Translations under genes and position numbers: made by a program
In this document: positions 31,974-43,840 of the stretch, piece after piece
Layout of the letters: each line of letters opens with the position of its first letter
Numbering within the stretch: position 1 is the stretch's first letter
The notes under the pieces: model-generated
What the model saw: only the letters and a program-made list of their open reading frames with translations
What the model was told of the DNA's origin: nothing
Databases searched by the model: none
NCBI GenBank assembly: GCA_002682825.1
Contig: NOKP01000006.1
Location: 310,001-374,000 of the forward strand
Origin: Neonectria sp. B-13
Taxonomy: Eukaryota > Ascomycota > Sordariomycetes > Hypocreales > Nectriaceae
Reading direction: 5' to 3'
DNA length: 64,000 nt

Positions 31974-33014
31974 TTGTTGTTGCCGTTGTTGCCATTGCCA
32001 TTGTTACCGTTCCCAGGGGTTTGCTGGACGGCGCCGTCGGTGACCACAGTGGGAGTCTCCTGGGCAAACGTATTGGAAACAATTGACCCACTGAGGATAG
32101 CATTAACAGCGGCGAGGTTCTGCTCGGCCTCGTCGGATCCAGCATTAGCGTTTGCATCAACAGCGACTTGGAAATCGGCCTGGTTCTGCTGAACCTGTGC
32201 AAGAACGCCATCAAGAGTCTGCTCGGTCTGGATGGAGTTGGCTACATTTGTCTTTTCGTCGGTGTCAACCTGCTGGACAGCGAAGCAACCACCGAACGGA
32301 CCAGCCAAGGCGTTGTTACGGCAGCGCACAGTGCACACATTGCCAGTTGATGCTGAGATTTGTTAGCTAGATTCTCGCTCGACATATGGGATTGCTCACC
32401 TCCAGTACAAGTGAACTCATCGGGCATCTTGACTGTGATGTTGAAAGACTGAGTCTTGGCCTGCGAGAAGCCGTTGGTGCCGGGAACATTGTTCGTGACC
32501 GTGAGGTTCTTGATTCATGTTAGCAAGTGACCGTTAGAGTATCAAACGCTGTTCTTACCTGTGTAATGGTTCCGCTGTTGCTAGTCTCATCAAGATCACA
32601 GGCGTAGGGACCAGCTCCGTCGGCATTGACTTGGTGGATGGTGACCGTAATCTCGCTTCCAGCTTCAACTTGGGTGACTTGCTCAGCGGCCAAGGCGTTC
32701 TCGGTGTTCTCTCCAACGTCGATGTTTCCGGTAAGCTCGGTACGGCCACACTGGTTCACAACGTTGGATTTGATTTCAGCATCGCGGATGATGGTGGCAT
32801 CTTGTTGGCAGGGGTTGATGGTCGTGCAGTTTCGGGCGATGCTAGGGTCGACTGATAATTGTGAGCATGAATCATTTCCTGAGGGGCTGCATCTCCTACC
32901 TTGGAATCCAACACTGGCAGGAGAACCATCAAGGCCTTGGGCGTTGAGAATCACTCCATGGCCACTAACAAAGGCCACAAGCGAGAGGGCGACGACAGCT
33001 CGAAGAGAAGACAT
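31424..33014 (-). CDS. gEgh16/MAS1-like secreted surface protein (DUF3129) with repeat tail
   Basis: Exons 33014-32900, 32851-32559, 32508-32400 and 32352-31424 with introns of 47-50 nt give 481 residues. A signal peptide (MSSLRAVVALSLVAFVSG) is followed by HGVILNAQGLDGSPASVGFQ, the N-terminal signature of the gEgh16/GAS1/MAS1 family. The conserved Cys-rich domain ends near CTVRCRNNALAGPFGGCF. The last 200 residues are repeats: runs of NGNN, then TTGDDTTGDN units, then GGNQNN and a basic tail (GRFRGGQFGNAARGLRWAKR). Family members are expressed in appressoria of rice blast and in powdery mildew, and have been linked to host penetration; that this one acts so is inference. No GPI signal is seen, so it is probably secreted or wall-held by the repeat tail. 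Confidence 0.88.
31597..32010 (-). repeat. Coding minisatellite and microsatellite (TTGDD and NGNN repeats)
   Basis: At 31597-31720 the DNA repeats 15- and 30-nt units built on TCTCCGGTAGTGTCG, coding TTGDD/TTGDN. At 31887-32010 it is a GTTGTTGCC-type 9-nt repeat, coding NGN/NNG. All copies keep the frame. Confidence 0.85.
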
Positions 33015-35006
33015 GTTGAAGGTTGAAGGAAAGAAATGTGCCTGCACAGGGAAAATGAGGGATTGAAAGAAATGAAGTAAAAGAATGCCGGATCACCAGG
33101 ACCTCGAGCAACAGACTAGAAGCAAGAAGCGAAGATGAAGATGAATTAGAAGTGGGTGATGAAGCTAAGCAGACAGAAGAGCGCACCATCACGAGTCCTT
33201 ATATGGCGTTTCCATCGCCCTGACTACCGCATGGCCAACACACTTGCTACGAGCTCTGTCGCATCGCGACGATCAGGAAGGCTAGAAAGTGTTTGGCAAG
33301 CCTACGAAAGTCGCTCCCGCCTCGGTTGCAGGCATACTTGGTGCTTGGCGATGCCTTCTGCGCCAGCAATGGAAACATCAACGTAACGGCGCGGCCCCTG
33401 GAGTACCAAGACGGCGATCTCATGGACCTGTCTCCTTTGGGTGATTCAAGATTGCCATCGCAGTCTAATGCGCCAATTGGCTGCAGGTGGCGGGTTTACT
33501 CGCCTAACTGGGAGTTTTTATCACAGGGATGGCTCTTGATCTCGTCTAGGAGCTGATACAAGGGCCAAACTTCGCGACGCAAGATCTCGGTGGAGAATCT
33601 CGGAGACGTCTCGCAAGCTTCGGCGGCTACCGATGCCCAGGGTGCGTCAAGGTGCACTTAGCTTAATTATTTTATCCACCAGCACGTTCCAAAAGATCGT
33701 ATTGGCTATTAATAGGTAGGCGAATATAGGACTGGCTTCGAATTACTGAGCCCAGACCTCCGACGCCGCGCAGTTCGGTTCCGTAGCTGAGAAGGAGAAT
33801 GGCGGCTGAGAAGGGCCTGATTCTCAAAATCGAATGTCCATCATAAACAAGCCACCACGAGGATCGCCTGGAGATCTTCGGGCATTTCATGTCCATCATC
33901 AATGAGACACTCGATTGTTCCTCGCTTCCAAGGCGCCAAGTCATATTTCCGTCTATTTCCTGCGCTTCTCGGCTTCGGCCATCTTGGCACGTTTCGGATA
34001 TGGTTTCGGCCAGGGTGCGTTCTCCACTGCCACTCGTGGAAATCAGTCGATTTGAAGAGGGATGAGAACGTTCTGCAACAAGTTTCGGCTTTTTGTCGAA
34101 GCATTGAGAAAAACGTGTCTGACAGGGTCGCAATCATGGGTGTTGGTTTGGCAATAGGGTTTCACGACGATGGACTTGGCAGTGCAAAACTCCTTGTCCG
34201 TATTTCAAGTTTGATCTGCACATATCGCCGAAATGAAAACAAGCATGAAATGCCACCTGCGGAACCGCGAAACTTCCTTTCGGCCGGAGATCCAGTGTTC
34301 ACATCATTTCAGTGCGGCAGGTCGTCCGCGATTGACATGATTACTATCTGAATTAGAAATAAATAGTAAGAGTTAAAATGTGGTGGAATCTTTTCAGTTC
34401 ATGCAGCTGGACCGATCGTGCTGAGGTCTGATCTAGATTGCTGCAATACTGCATTCAGCCGTTATGTGCTACTCATGAGAGTCATTAACCGCTGCTAATC
34501 TCAGTCTATTTGACAGTTTTCGCCGGAAGAAAGAATAGTTTTTCTGCAATAGAATTGTCTGGCATGAAGAATTATTGCTGAGTAGTCGACGAGCATAATG
34601 AGCACATATTTGAATACTCTAGGGTAGTGATTGAGATCTAAAATTACTGTTAAAAGAATTGGAAATTTATGCTAAAGTTTAAAATAAATAATAAAATGAA
34701 ACCTCTATTTATAAGAGTATTTGTATTTTGCTATTAGAAAACTATATTTATATTATTAACACATCTTAATATGTAACAGTTCTGGTTCTAATACTAATGT
34801 ATAGTTATATGAGAATTATAAGTTTACATTGGCAACCAATTTAACCCTACAAGTCTTCAGTGTGGACTGTATTTTAACCATCTCCTCCTTTAATACATCA
34901 ACGGTTAGTAAGACACTCTAATTGAAACAGGTCAGGTACTTACCGCTGTTAAAGCTCTAGGTAATTTAACTTGCCACTGATTATCATTCTATATGTATTG
35001 AATTAG
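33015..35006. other. Long gene-free region, AT-rich in its right part
   Basis: About 2 kb with no supported gene. The promoter and pyrimidine-rich leader of the gEgh16-like gene lie at 33015-33200. From about 34330 to 34990 the sequence becomes markedly AT-rich (runs such as AAAATAAATAATAAAATGAA near 34681), unlike the coding flanks. Open frames on both strands at 33672-34350 have no recognisable content. Confidence 0.45.
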
Positions 35007-36782
35007 CTACAGGGCCTCGCGGGATTCGAAGTCTTTCCTTACCCGAGTCACTGTCGTCTGTTCATAGCCAGGGATCATCAATGTAAGATCATTATGTAGC
35101 TTATTAAGACTCATCCTGTCTTCAATTTGAAGTAAATCCTCCAGTATCAAGCAAAACACGGTACACTTGTCGATTTTATGTTCTTCTGCGCCTTCTGGAG
35201 GTGACTCGTTGGATGCTAGATCAAGCTCGGGCAGAATAATTTCTAGCCCTTCAATAGCGAGAGGGATTGCATCTAGGGCCAGTTCTTGGAAATGTCTTCC
35301 AAGGTGTTTATAGAACGCCATGCTATTATCGTCGTCGTGGTTGTGAGGAGTCCAGCTGTCGCAAAAGAGACACGATCCTGCTGGGAAGTCGCTGATTGGG
35401 CGTACGCATGATTCCGGGATCCTTGCATCATGAAGATTTCTGATCGGCCCTGGGTGCATTTTGGCGACGTGATCCGCCAGAGGTTTCCCGGAGGAGAACC
35501 TAGCATCACAACGTCTGCAGTAGAATAGACTTCTGTGGAACTCCATTTCGTGACTGAACCATTCGTGTCGAGTCGAGAATAGTGGTGAAGAGCATTTCTC
35601 AAAGGTACAGACATAAGGGTGAAGGTCATGGAACACATGTCTCCTGATCAGGCTTAGTTCAGCAACTGCGCAACGAAAAGATCAAGTAGACTGGGAGGAT
35701 TTTAAGGTGCGAACAAACATACCACCATTCTTCTTTCGATCCTACTATATCCAACTCCCGACAAAAAGGGCATTCGAACACCTCGTCGTATCTCAACTGA
35801 ACCCCGTGAAACGCCAGTCGAGTCAGGTCGGGTACTTGGGGTGCCCCGTCATCGTCCTCCGAGACAGCAGCCACAAAGGAGGTTGTTCCACTCCGCATGC
35901 TACATCGATCAAAGTTCTCTAAATCGACTGATCCGTCTCGGTACGTGGTCGCCGCGACAGACCGTTCGGCCCCGGCTTCGACGTCGGCTGGCTCTAGCTG
36001 ATTCTGTTGGCGGGACTGGCCAAGGATGAACTCGCGGCGTTGAAGAAACGCGTGACCAAGCCTCTGCTGAAGCCATGGCTGTTTGGCCACCTTTGGAAAT
36101 TTGTCTTTCAAGTGAATGATGTGGTTGTCTACGCTCGGGTTGTCTCCTGGGCAGAGCGTCAGGACTGAAGGTGGAAGTCTGTCCTGTGCGCGGCTGCGGC
36201 GAATCAACATGGCCAAGTTGAAGAGACGGTCGATGAATGACTTGATGCTGTGCAAGAGTTCGTCTAGCTCGGTTGTAGGAGAAGAGAGGAACTCTATCAG
36301 CTCGCGATTGTTAGGATCGGCTTGATCCACGCCTTCCAGGATGGATGCTAAGTCATCCATCCCTCTATTCGGGAGTTCTTCAGTCAGGATCGATTTGACT
36401 GATGACGGCTACTGTCAGAATTCCATTTTCTCAACCCGTTCAAGGCTCTATAGCTAGTCAACTCACTTTGAAGGCCGGCGTCGTTGATTTCCATTAATGT
36501 TGCACGGAGAGCACCTTCCATTGCTGGGGCTTTTCGTAGACGCCGATCCAGTGAAGATTTAGAAGATTTGTCCCGAAACGCCCCTAATTTCATACCCCAG
36601 ACGTTAAAGCGCCCTCTGGCATTGTGTACCGTGGCAGTCACCTCGCTGTGCTCAGGGCGCACATTCTCTGACAACTCGTTGAGTTCTTCGAGTGTTTCTT
36701 TGAATTGATTTGCTAGGGTCGATAGACCAGGCCGAGCACCTGAAGAGGTAGCGCCAGCGAAAGGTTTCGAGTCTAGCGACAT
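35007..36782 (-). CDS. C2H2-type (AcuF-like) zinc finger protein, 542 residues
   Basis: Exons 36782-36467, 36398-35723 and 35643-35007 with introns of 68 and 79 nt. The N-terminal 230 residues are helical with many Leu and charged residues (LANQFKETLEELNELSENV, LHSIKSFIDRLFNLAMLIR), like the N-terminal domain that precedes zinc fingers in many fungal paralogues. Then come FECPFCRELDIVGSKEEWWR, HVFHDLHPYVCTFEKC, HEWFSHEMEFHR, YCRRCDARFSSGKPLADHVA and SCLFCDSWTP with a later H-LGRH pair. This is the series of degenerate Cys-Cys/His-His fingers of the family often labelled oxidoreductase AcuF-like C2H2. The real function is unknown; DNA binding is not shown. It is divergent from the DUF7580-type gene 333 bp away. 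Confidence 0.85.
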
Positions 36783-37115
36783 CAATAACTCCTGTCGGCT
36801 GAAACCTGATTATGGTCTACACCAGTGTCTTGAGGAGAGGCCGCGGTGAGTGCCGACATGGACAAGAAGTGCCTGGAAATATGTCCACCTGTTGGTTTGA
36901 GGCTGAGAGAGATGTGCAGTATCCCCGCACTTCAACTCGGAACTAAGCAACAATATGCCGATAGGTGATGACGGAAGGAGGGGTTTTCAGCTGTTATCCG
37001 AGATAACGTCATCAAACAAGGCTGCGTGAGCAGTGCAGGACCTCTTCGGTTGGAAACTTCTGCTCTTGCACCAACGTACCCATTTGTCTAAGCCAGCCTA
37101 GCGTCTAGGTCTAAG
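36783..37115. promoter_or_regulatory. Divergent promoter of the C2H2 and DUF7580 genes
   Basis: This 333-bp gap lies between two start codons on opposite strands. No gene is seen in it. GATAACGTCATC at 37002-37013 contains a CRE/bZIP-like half site, which is only suggestive. Confidence 0.45.
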
Positions 37116-39110
37116 ATGTCTGGCCTCGAAATCGTTGGTGTCGTTTTAGGGGCTCTCCCAATCCTTTTGGAAGGCTCCAAGTTGTTTAGATCACATCTCA
37201 AGCAGTGCTCTGCCTGGTGGAAATTCCGCGACACATTTGAAGGAATGGTAGGGTCTATTGAAGATCAGATGATCGCGCATCGCCAGAACGTCAAATTCCT
37301 TCTTCGGCCTCTGGAGCTGAACTCGGAGACGGAAACCAGCCTGCTGAACGATTCCCCGCCCTCGAAGGATTGGCACGACCCGGCAATCCAGGCTTTGTTG
37401 AGATTACGAATCGGACATGACGAATTCGTCTGGTTGATGAGCAAATTCGACCGCCTGGATGGCATAGTGCAAGAAGTGACTGCTGTGTTGCCCATCAGCA
37501 ATGGCAAGGTACGATAGAATTGTCTTTGCATCAGCCTTGTTCCGCGAACCGTCTAACGAGCGCATCCCGCAGGCATGTCTTCCAGCACCAGGGACTGTCG
37601 ATCAGGCGACTCTCAGACTAGCTGTCAGCTTTAGCAGCAAACGAAAGCTTCTAAACGAAGTCGAAGCCATCAACACGAGCATCAGTCGATTCCTAGAAAC
37701 AGACCTTCATATCGCGCAAGCCACCATTTTTGGACCAGCTATCATGGCAAAAGGGCGCAAGGAAGCCTCTGTGAAGAGCGCGGCACCCTTTCTGGCACTC
37801 CAAGCCCAGGCTACAAGACTACGAGGGTTATTTCAACCGTCCAATTGGCGCTGTGCATGTGGTAGCACGCATCGTTGCGGGATTGCAACCTCTTGGGGCT
37901 ATGACAGGTCGCGACAAAAGCGTGGTTCCCTAAAGCTGCTCCTCGGACCTTTGGACAGTACGAAGCTGGTGAGGGTCGAGTTCCCCAATGATGACTGCGA
38001 TGGAGTAGCCGTCTCCAAGAAGAGTCAAAACCAAGTCAATGTCGAACAAGTCTCTCAGCTCAAGGGTCAACTTCGGTTGATTGGTTCAAAAGAGCATACT
38101 AAGGCACGCAAACATGTCACTTCAATGCTTGCTTTGTCTGCCACCCGGGCAACTCTTCTTCCTTCTGAACAAGAGCTGCCCTGGGAGCTTAGGAAACGAG
38201 AGAAGCTGGTTAAGCAACCGCGAACGCAACAAGTGGGCACGGCTCTTTATACCGCTTCGAGTACTCCATCCAGACAAAGGTTTGCACCACAAAGATCTTG
38301 GCCCATTGCGATGGCATACTTACAAACTCTAGTACGCCAAAAAGTACAGAGGCAGTGAGCTCCGATCGCCATGTCCGATTTGCACCCACGCCGAGCCATA
38401 CCATTCACGTCCCGTCAAGGTGCAAACTCAGGTCGACATTAGTAAATATCGATTGTGACTTTTTGAACAATCCACCCACATCAGAGGATACTAGCTGCTT
38501 GAAAGATGGGCAGAATATCATTTGTCTGAGCCTTGATCCGCCTGGTCAGGCAGGCGATCACCAGCAAGACGTTCAAGACCTCGAGAACTTTTACAAGTCA
38601 ATTCCTTACCTAGATCAGCGAATCCGCCTAGGCGTTAAGTTGGCATACACTATACTAGGTCTTGGAACATCGGTCTGGTTTCCCCAGGGTTGGAACGGAG
38701 ACGACATCAAGGTCTCTTCGGCTCACCCTGCTGTGCCGTATTTCACTCATGAATGCATTCGGTCGGGACTGTGTCGAGACTCTCCTGATCCTAGGTCCCA
38801 CGCTGAAATGGCTATTTTCACTCTCGGGATCGTCCTCTTGCAGTTGATATTCCAAGAAACAGTTGAGGAGCAGCAATTTTATGAGAGCTGCTGCTTCAAC
38901 GGTCAAGTTACCGAGTCAACTCTTGAGCAGGCAGCACTGGAATGGCAACAAACAGTAGAAGCAAGATATGGCAGGGACTTAGCAGACGTCATTTTGCGTT
39001 GTGTTAGTATTCGTTTTTCCGTCATTCCGGATTTAGGGAAGGTGGATTTTATCTATGAGGTGTTAGCTGCTATTGTTAATCCTCTTGAGGACTATATTAA
39101 TCAGTTTTAA
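37116..39110 (+). CDS. DUF7580-type protein, 625 residues
   Basis: Exons 37116-37508, 37573-38279 and 38333-39110 with introns of 64 and 53 nt, joined at ISNGK/ACLPAPG and PSRQS/TPKSTEA. The N terminus MSGLEIVGVVLGALPILLEG is the hydrophobic start typical of this fungal family, followed by WWKFRDTFEGMVGSIEDQMI. A central helical part (LAVSFSSKRKLLNEVEAINT) leads to a domain with WRCACGSTHRCGIA. The C-terminal third has RIRLGVKLAYTILGLGTSVW and HAEMAIFTLGIVLLQLIF, the residues of a degenerate kinase-like helical domain seen in DUF7580 and relatives of prion-forming HET-s-associated proteins. No catalytic kinase residues are visible. The role is unknown; family members often sit next to NLR-like or incompatibility genes, and whether that applies here is inference. 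Confidence 0.82.
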
Positions 39111-39443
39111 GGGAATTGATGGTGTATCCTATGCCTTCGACAGACCTGACACCGCCCTTCTCTTGATATATGACGACATTTCAACTATCGCTAATTCTGA
39201 TAGAGAAAAAGGTTTCCATATGCTTGTGAATGGGTCCCTAACTTCTAACAACGTAAACTATGACCATCACAATATGCAGTATCTGATCTAAAGAAAATAC
39301 ACTGTAGTTATTTGGGAAACTAATGAAGTTATTACCCTAGGATCATATTCTTCAAATGAACCTTGAACCTTAAACTAGCCTGATATCTAAGGAGAGGAAG
39401 AAGTTTTATCAAATTCTTAACCCCTCCCTTCCAATCTGTCCTC
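39111..39443. other. Convergent 3' region, no gene seen
   Basis: AT-rich 3' flank shared by the DUF7580 gene and the acid phosphatase. Nothing else is recognisable. Confidence 0.5.
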
Positions 39444-40929
39444 TTAGACATTGTTTGGGGTTGCGTCTGTGCTTCCACTCCTCACGCTACCTTTCTCGCC
39501 TGTACTGGTCGCTGCCTTCCGTCTCTTCATCATGAACAAAACAGCGCCAATAATGCCAACAACTCCCAATGTTACTACAGCACCGATAACACCTGCAACC
39601 GCGTTTGACATGCCACCGCCCTTACTTTCTTCAGAGTGTTTATCCTCACTCTCTGCACTCTCATCGTCTTGGTACGCAGCGCAAAAGTCTTCAGCCGCCG
39701 AGCATTGCTCGCACCAATCACTGATGTCGAGGATAGCGCGCTCTTCAACGTATTTGACAAATTGCGGCCAAGGGAGCGCATGCTCGTCAGTGCCGAAGAG
39801 AGGAAAGGTAGTCAGCTCATCCGAAGTGCCGTTTCTAAACAGCCAGCGCACGTTAAGGTCGGCTTCAGAATCAGGAAATTCTGTGGTGTTGCCACTGTAG
39901 AGTTCAAATGCCATGGTAGCGGCGTAGTCGGGCAGGCCGTGGAAGTCCGGCGAGACATCCAGCAGTTCAGCAACGCCGAAGAAGGCTAGGAATGTATCGT
40001 AGCTTCCGGCAAGGAGAGAGAACTTCAGCTGACCACTTGTCGCAACAGTCTTGTTGAGCTGGGTGAGGATTGAGCCGAACAGGGTTTCAGCGCCGATGGA
40101 GCGGGCAGGCTGCGAGGCGTTCCAGTTGAGGCCGAGCTCGGCGGAGTCTGCCAGGGTACGGAGCCGGAGCAAGTCTTCATCGGAGACGTTACGGGCAGGA
40201 GACGTCTCATTGTGAATGCGAGCGACATTGACGAGATCAAAGATGTTGTAGGCATTGGCGTATGTCATATTCTCGGGCTTCAGATTGTAGACGCCGTCAG
40301 AGAGGACGTCGTAGAAACCAGCGTAGAAATCGGTCGTGGCATCTACACGGGCCTGGAACTCATCGCTGTCGGCGAATGACTTGGATGCATTTTTGTAGGC
40401 GGGGCAGCTATCATCGCCCTTGATCCAAATGGTGTCGGGAGAATTGTCGTTGATGCCGTGAAGGGTGACGTACTGGTACCCGTCGATGGGGCTGGTGCTG
40501 TTGGTTCCATTGTTGAGGGTCTGGCTCGCGATCTCCGGGGCAATCTCGCCCAGCGGGGGATAGAAGCCTTGCAGGAATGCAGTGGCGGTATTCATCAAGA
40601 TGCCTTGATCCGGAGCGCTTGCGAAGAGTTGGGACGAGACATATTTGTCCTCAGAGATGCCAAGGATTTGATGAGGAGAGTCAGAGTCCAAGTAACGGCT
40701 GCGAAAGTCGCTACCGACTTGGTAGTTCTGCTCTGCACCCAGGCTTGTCAAAGACTGCGCTCCATACCACTTAGTCGTGCCTAAAGCGAGTCAGCAGAGG
40801 TTGGCGAGAGCAGGACGCTCAATACGACGTACGATCACCATGACGGGTAAAGACGACGGCGCCATGGATTGTCTCGGCAGAAGCCTTGGCAGCCAGGGCT
40901 CCAACGATGGCGAGGAGCTGAAGCGACAT
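39444..40929 (-). CDS. Membrane-anchored histidine acid phosphatase
   Basis: Exons 40929-40833 and 40780-39444, joined over a 52-nt intron that splits the catalytic motif (RHGD/RTTKWYG), give 477 residues. A signal peptide (MSLQLLAIVGALAAKASA) precedes GAVVFTRHGDRT, with the phospho-accepting histidine at about 30. Several N-glycosylation sites (NGTN, NMT, NKT, NGT) fit a secreted domain. Near the C terminus a helix, GVIGAVVTLGVVGIIGAVLF, is followed by KRRK, so the enzyme is a type I membrane protein facing outward. The distal motif, SHDT in most branch-2 phosphatases, reads SYDT here (about 292-295, in LLAGSYDTFLAFFGV). I recall similar substitutions in fungal membrane paralogues, so activity may be weak or altered. 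The substrate is not known. Confidence 0.88.
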
Positions 40930-41679
40930 GATGAGGCAACTTGATCAATCGACGAGAGTTGGCCAGTTGCGATGGTATTCAGTGTTATTAATGAGCACCG
41001 AGAGCCGCAAGGATGGATACGCTCGGCATTTAAGCATCTTTCTAAGTTTAATGTGCCCCCTCGTAGTCGGCAATCATGTGGATAACAGTGAGGGGATTCC
41101 AGTTCATCCACTCACGGGATTGGCTCCAAGAGCTTTACCACGTCACTATTACCGGAGATGCTTCAACTTTGGTTATCTTGCATGCCTCATCGTGACCGAG
41201 TTCCGCAGTTAGCAGAGTGCCAAGACACTAGGAATCGCACCACGCCAGACTGGGTAGGTTGATAAGCGATCGGTGTCTTCAACTGAGGAGAAGGCCAGAG
41301 AATCAGCAGCCAAGGGTCACGGACATCATGGACGACTTTATTTCCTATTTCGAGATGCTGACTTGCTCTAGTTGTAGATGGAAGGTTTCCGGCTTGAGAG
41401 TTGGCAAGCTGGTCGTGTATTTAGTTTCTCTACTTGCAGTTAGGCGTATTTATCAGAGTATTTGTATTGAGATTTGGCCTAGCACATAGCTGCACGTCAT
41501 CCACCCAATGCTGCACTTTTCCGGTGCCCCGCGGGATCGGAGAAGCCTCGCCGACAAACGCGACGTCGACTCCCGGCACTTCAGTCAAGAATGTATCCCA
41601 CATGAGAACATAACATATCCCACTATCAATCGCCTCGATACTACGATATCTACCATTGCCAACGTGGCATCGAGCGACA
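40930..41679. other. Intergenic region upstream of the phosphatase
   Basis: About 750 bp with the phosphatase promoter on the left and the 3' flank of the mutase-like gene on the right. No gene is seen. Confidence 0.45.
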
Positions 41680-42452
41680 TCACTCCAGCGGTCCATCTTC
41701 ATCCTCAGGTGCGGGGAAGTTCGGTAGTAACAGGCTGGGACCGAAATCCTGCTGCGCCCCGGTGTCACAATTGACGCCGTATCTTGCCTCGTCGATCTCC
41801 TCCTCGGGAACAAACTTATAAGAGCGACATTCTGCAAGACACAGATGCACTCATTAGCCATGACTCCACAGGTGCTGTTCGCATCAAGACCGCCATACCG
41901 CAAACGTCAAATCTTGCGCCTTTGACGAGAAAAGCAATGAAGCCGCGGTGAGTTATAAGAAAGATGTTCCTGTATGAACTGGAGAGAGCCTTGAGACGCT
42001 GCCGAACTCTCTCAGCACGTGTTGTTGCATCGTCAGGGCTGTGTGGCGGATAGTCCCATTCCTCGTTGCAGGCCGAGAAATCAAACTGCGGAAACTTGTT
42101 GGAAATGTCTATTCGCGATACGCCTTTGTTGCAGATGACGTCGTAGCCTTCACGTAGGTCTGGCCAGATCTGGACCTCCACTTTGGCGGGAGAGGTGTCA
42201 AAAAGGTCGTGGAAAACGAGAAGCGTCGTCTGGATAGTCCGCGTCATGGGAGAAACGAGGATGAGGTCTGGCTGTACTGGTAGCTGTACATCCTTGGCTT
42301 GCTGAAATCCGAGTTCCGTCAAGGGAGGATCTCGATATGGGTAACCCCTCTGCACGCTGCACAACAAGTCAGGTCTAGACTCGCTTGGTTGCTTGGTTTG
42401 GGGGTTACTTGTGAAGTGCTTGCCCATGGCGCAGGATATGAATTGTCGCCAT
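41680..42452 (-). CDS. Phosphoglycerate-mutase-like histidine phosphatase, 217 residues
   Basis: Three exons, 42452-42409 (only 44 nt), 42356-41899 and 41831-41680, with introns of 52 and 67 nt. The short first exon supplies MATIHILRHGQALHN, the catalytic RHG at 8-10, joined to VQRGYPYRDPPLTELGFQQA. Other family marks are LILVSPMTRTIQTTLL, SPDDATTRAERVRQRL and LITHRGFIAFL with the second catalytic histidine (THRG where most have THGG). The last exon supplies ECRSYKFVPEEEIDEARYG, the usual NAE-x-RSY-x-F end. The enzyme is cytosolic and of unknown substrate; most small fungal members are broad phosphatases, not glycolytic mutases. Confidence 0.87.
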
Positions 42453-43840
42453 TTGTCCTCTTACTGCTAGCAGTCTGTGAAACTATGGGTGGAAGAGTTG
42501 TTCTGGCTGGTAGAACTATGCTGTCGCTAGTCCCACTACGTAAACTATCCAATCGCTAATCAGCCACGCTCATGTGATCTCTAAAACTCAAATGATCAGG
42601 CTCCGAGGCACAGAACAAGTTCGCTCAGTTACCTCCATAAAAGCCCCGTCGCTGCCTTTATAGATAAGCAATTACTTGCAGGTATTAAAAGGCCTACAGC
42701 TGGTAAGAAATTCAGTTTTTGTGTATTTCTTCCCTTTCCAAGCAACGGCGTTTGCATCGAGCTTTAACAATCACTAACACCTTGCATTATAAAACAATAC
42801 TAGTGAACAATAATGCTCAATGATTTAACACTGGATATAAAATCATCAAGGTATATAATAAGCTCTAGGCAGCATTCTCTTTTAGCTAGGATACCACTGG
42901 CTAGCGATAAGTAAGTATAAATCAGCATGACCCCTGTGGACGGCTGACTTTGGCCTACGTTCCAACTTTTCCTTACGATACCTTATACAGGAACCTAAAT
43001 CTATGACAGAGGATCCGTATGCAACAGGAAAATCGGCGGCAGCGTACATCAAAGGTGTACAGTCAACATGCGAGGGCAGTCATTTTCAATGGACTGGCTA
43101 TACCCGAGAGGTCGTTGTTGAGATTGAATTACATTATTGAGGTATGTTCTACGTTCCACCCCCTTGTTTTATTAACGTGCATCATGTTGGCTGACCCATG
43201 GGGATGTCCATCAGGTTGTCATGCCCTTGCCCTTTGGTGGGGGTTAAATTGCTGTGAAGATCCTGGTTACAGCCGACCCTGGAGGTCAGGGGGAGGTTTT
43301 CCCCGGCTGGCTTGGCAATATGCAGGTTGCTGACAGCTCGTATGCGGATGCCGTGGGCTTAACCTGTTTAGATCATGGGCCAACTCCAATGGACTTTGGA
43401 GTGAGGGTTATGACAAGGGTGTTTAAACGCGATCCCAATATAGGTCAGCGGCTCATTGACTAGACTAGGTTTCTGCTATCCTAGACCGCAATGGTCTCCA
43501 ACTCATCATGTCCTTGCCGTTCCAGGGCATGATCCACGCGTCGGGAAGGCTCCCCGATGGCTGACACGACTTCCGGATCTTGGACTCGGGTGATTCACTC
43601 GACTATGTCCCTGGATGCAGCTTAATATGGGGAATCCGGGACCAGTCTTGCTTGTCGAACCAACTTCCCATGGTATTCCTTGCTTTGTTTCTTTTCTTCC
43701 TCCTCTTTCGTTTATCTCGGCCTTGCTTTTTCGGTCCGTAGCTTAAGTCCGCAGGCTCTCGAAGATGCTCAAATAGTACCCGACATCCTATTATTCATCT
43801 TCGCTTCAGTAGTAGGCGTTTTCGTCCTCATTACGATATC
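42453..43840. other. Gene-free region upstream of the DHA1 transporter
   Basis: About 1.4 kb. It is AT-rich at about 42660-42900. A frame ending near 43463 (SYADAVGLTCLDHGPTPMDF) is not assignable. No gene is supported. Confidence 0.45.
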
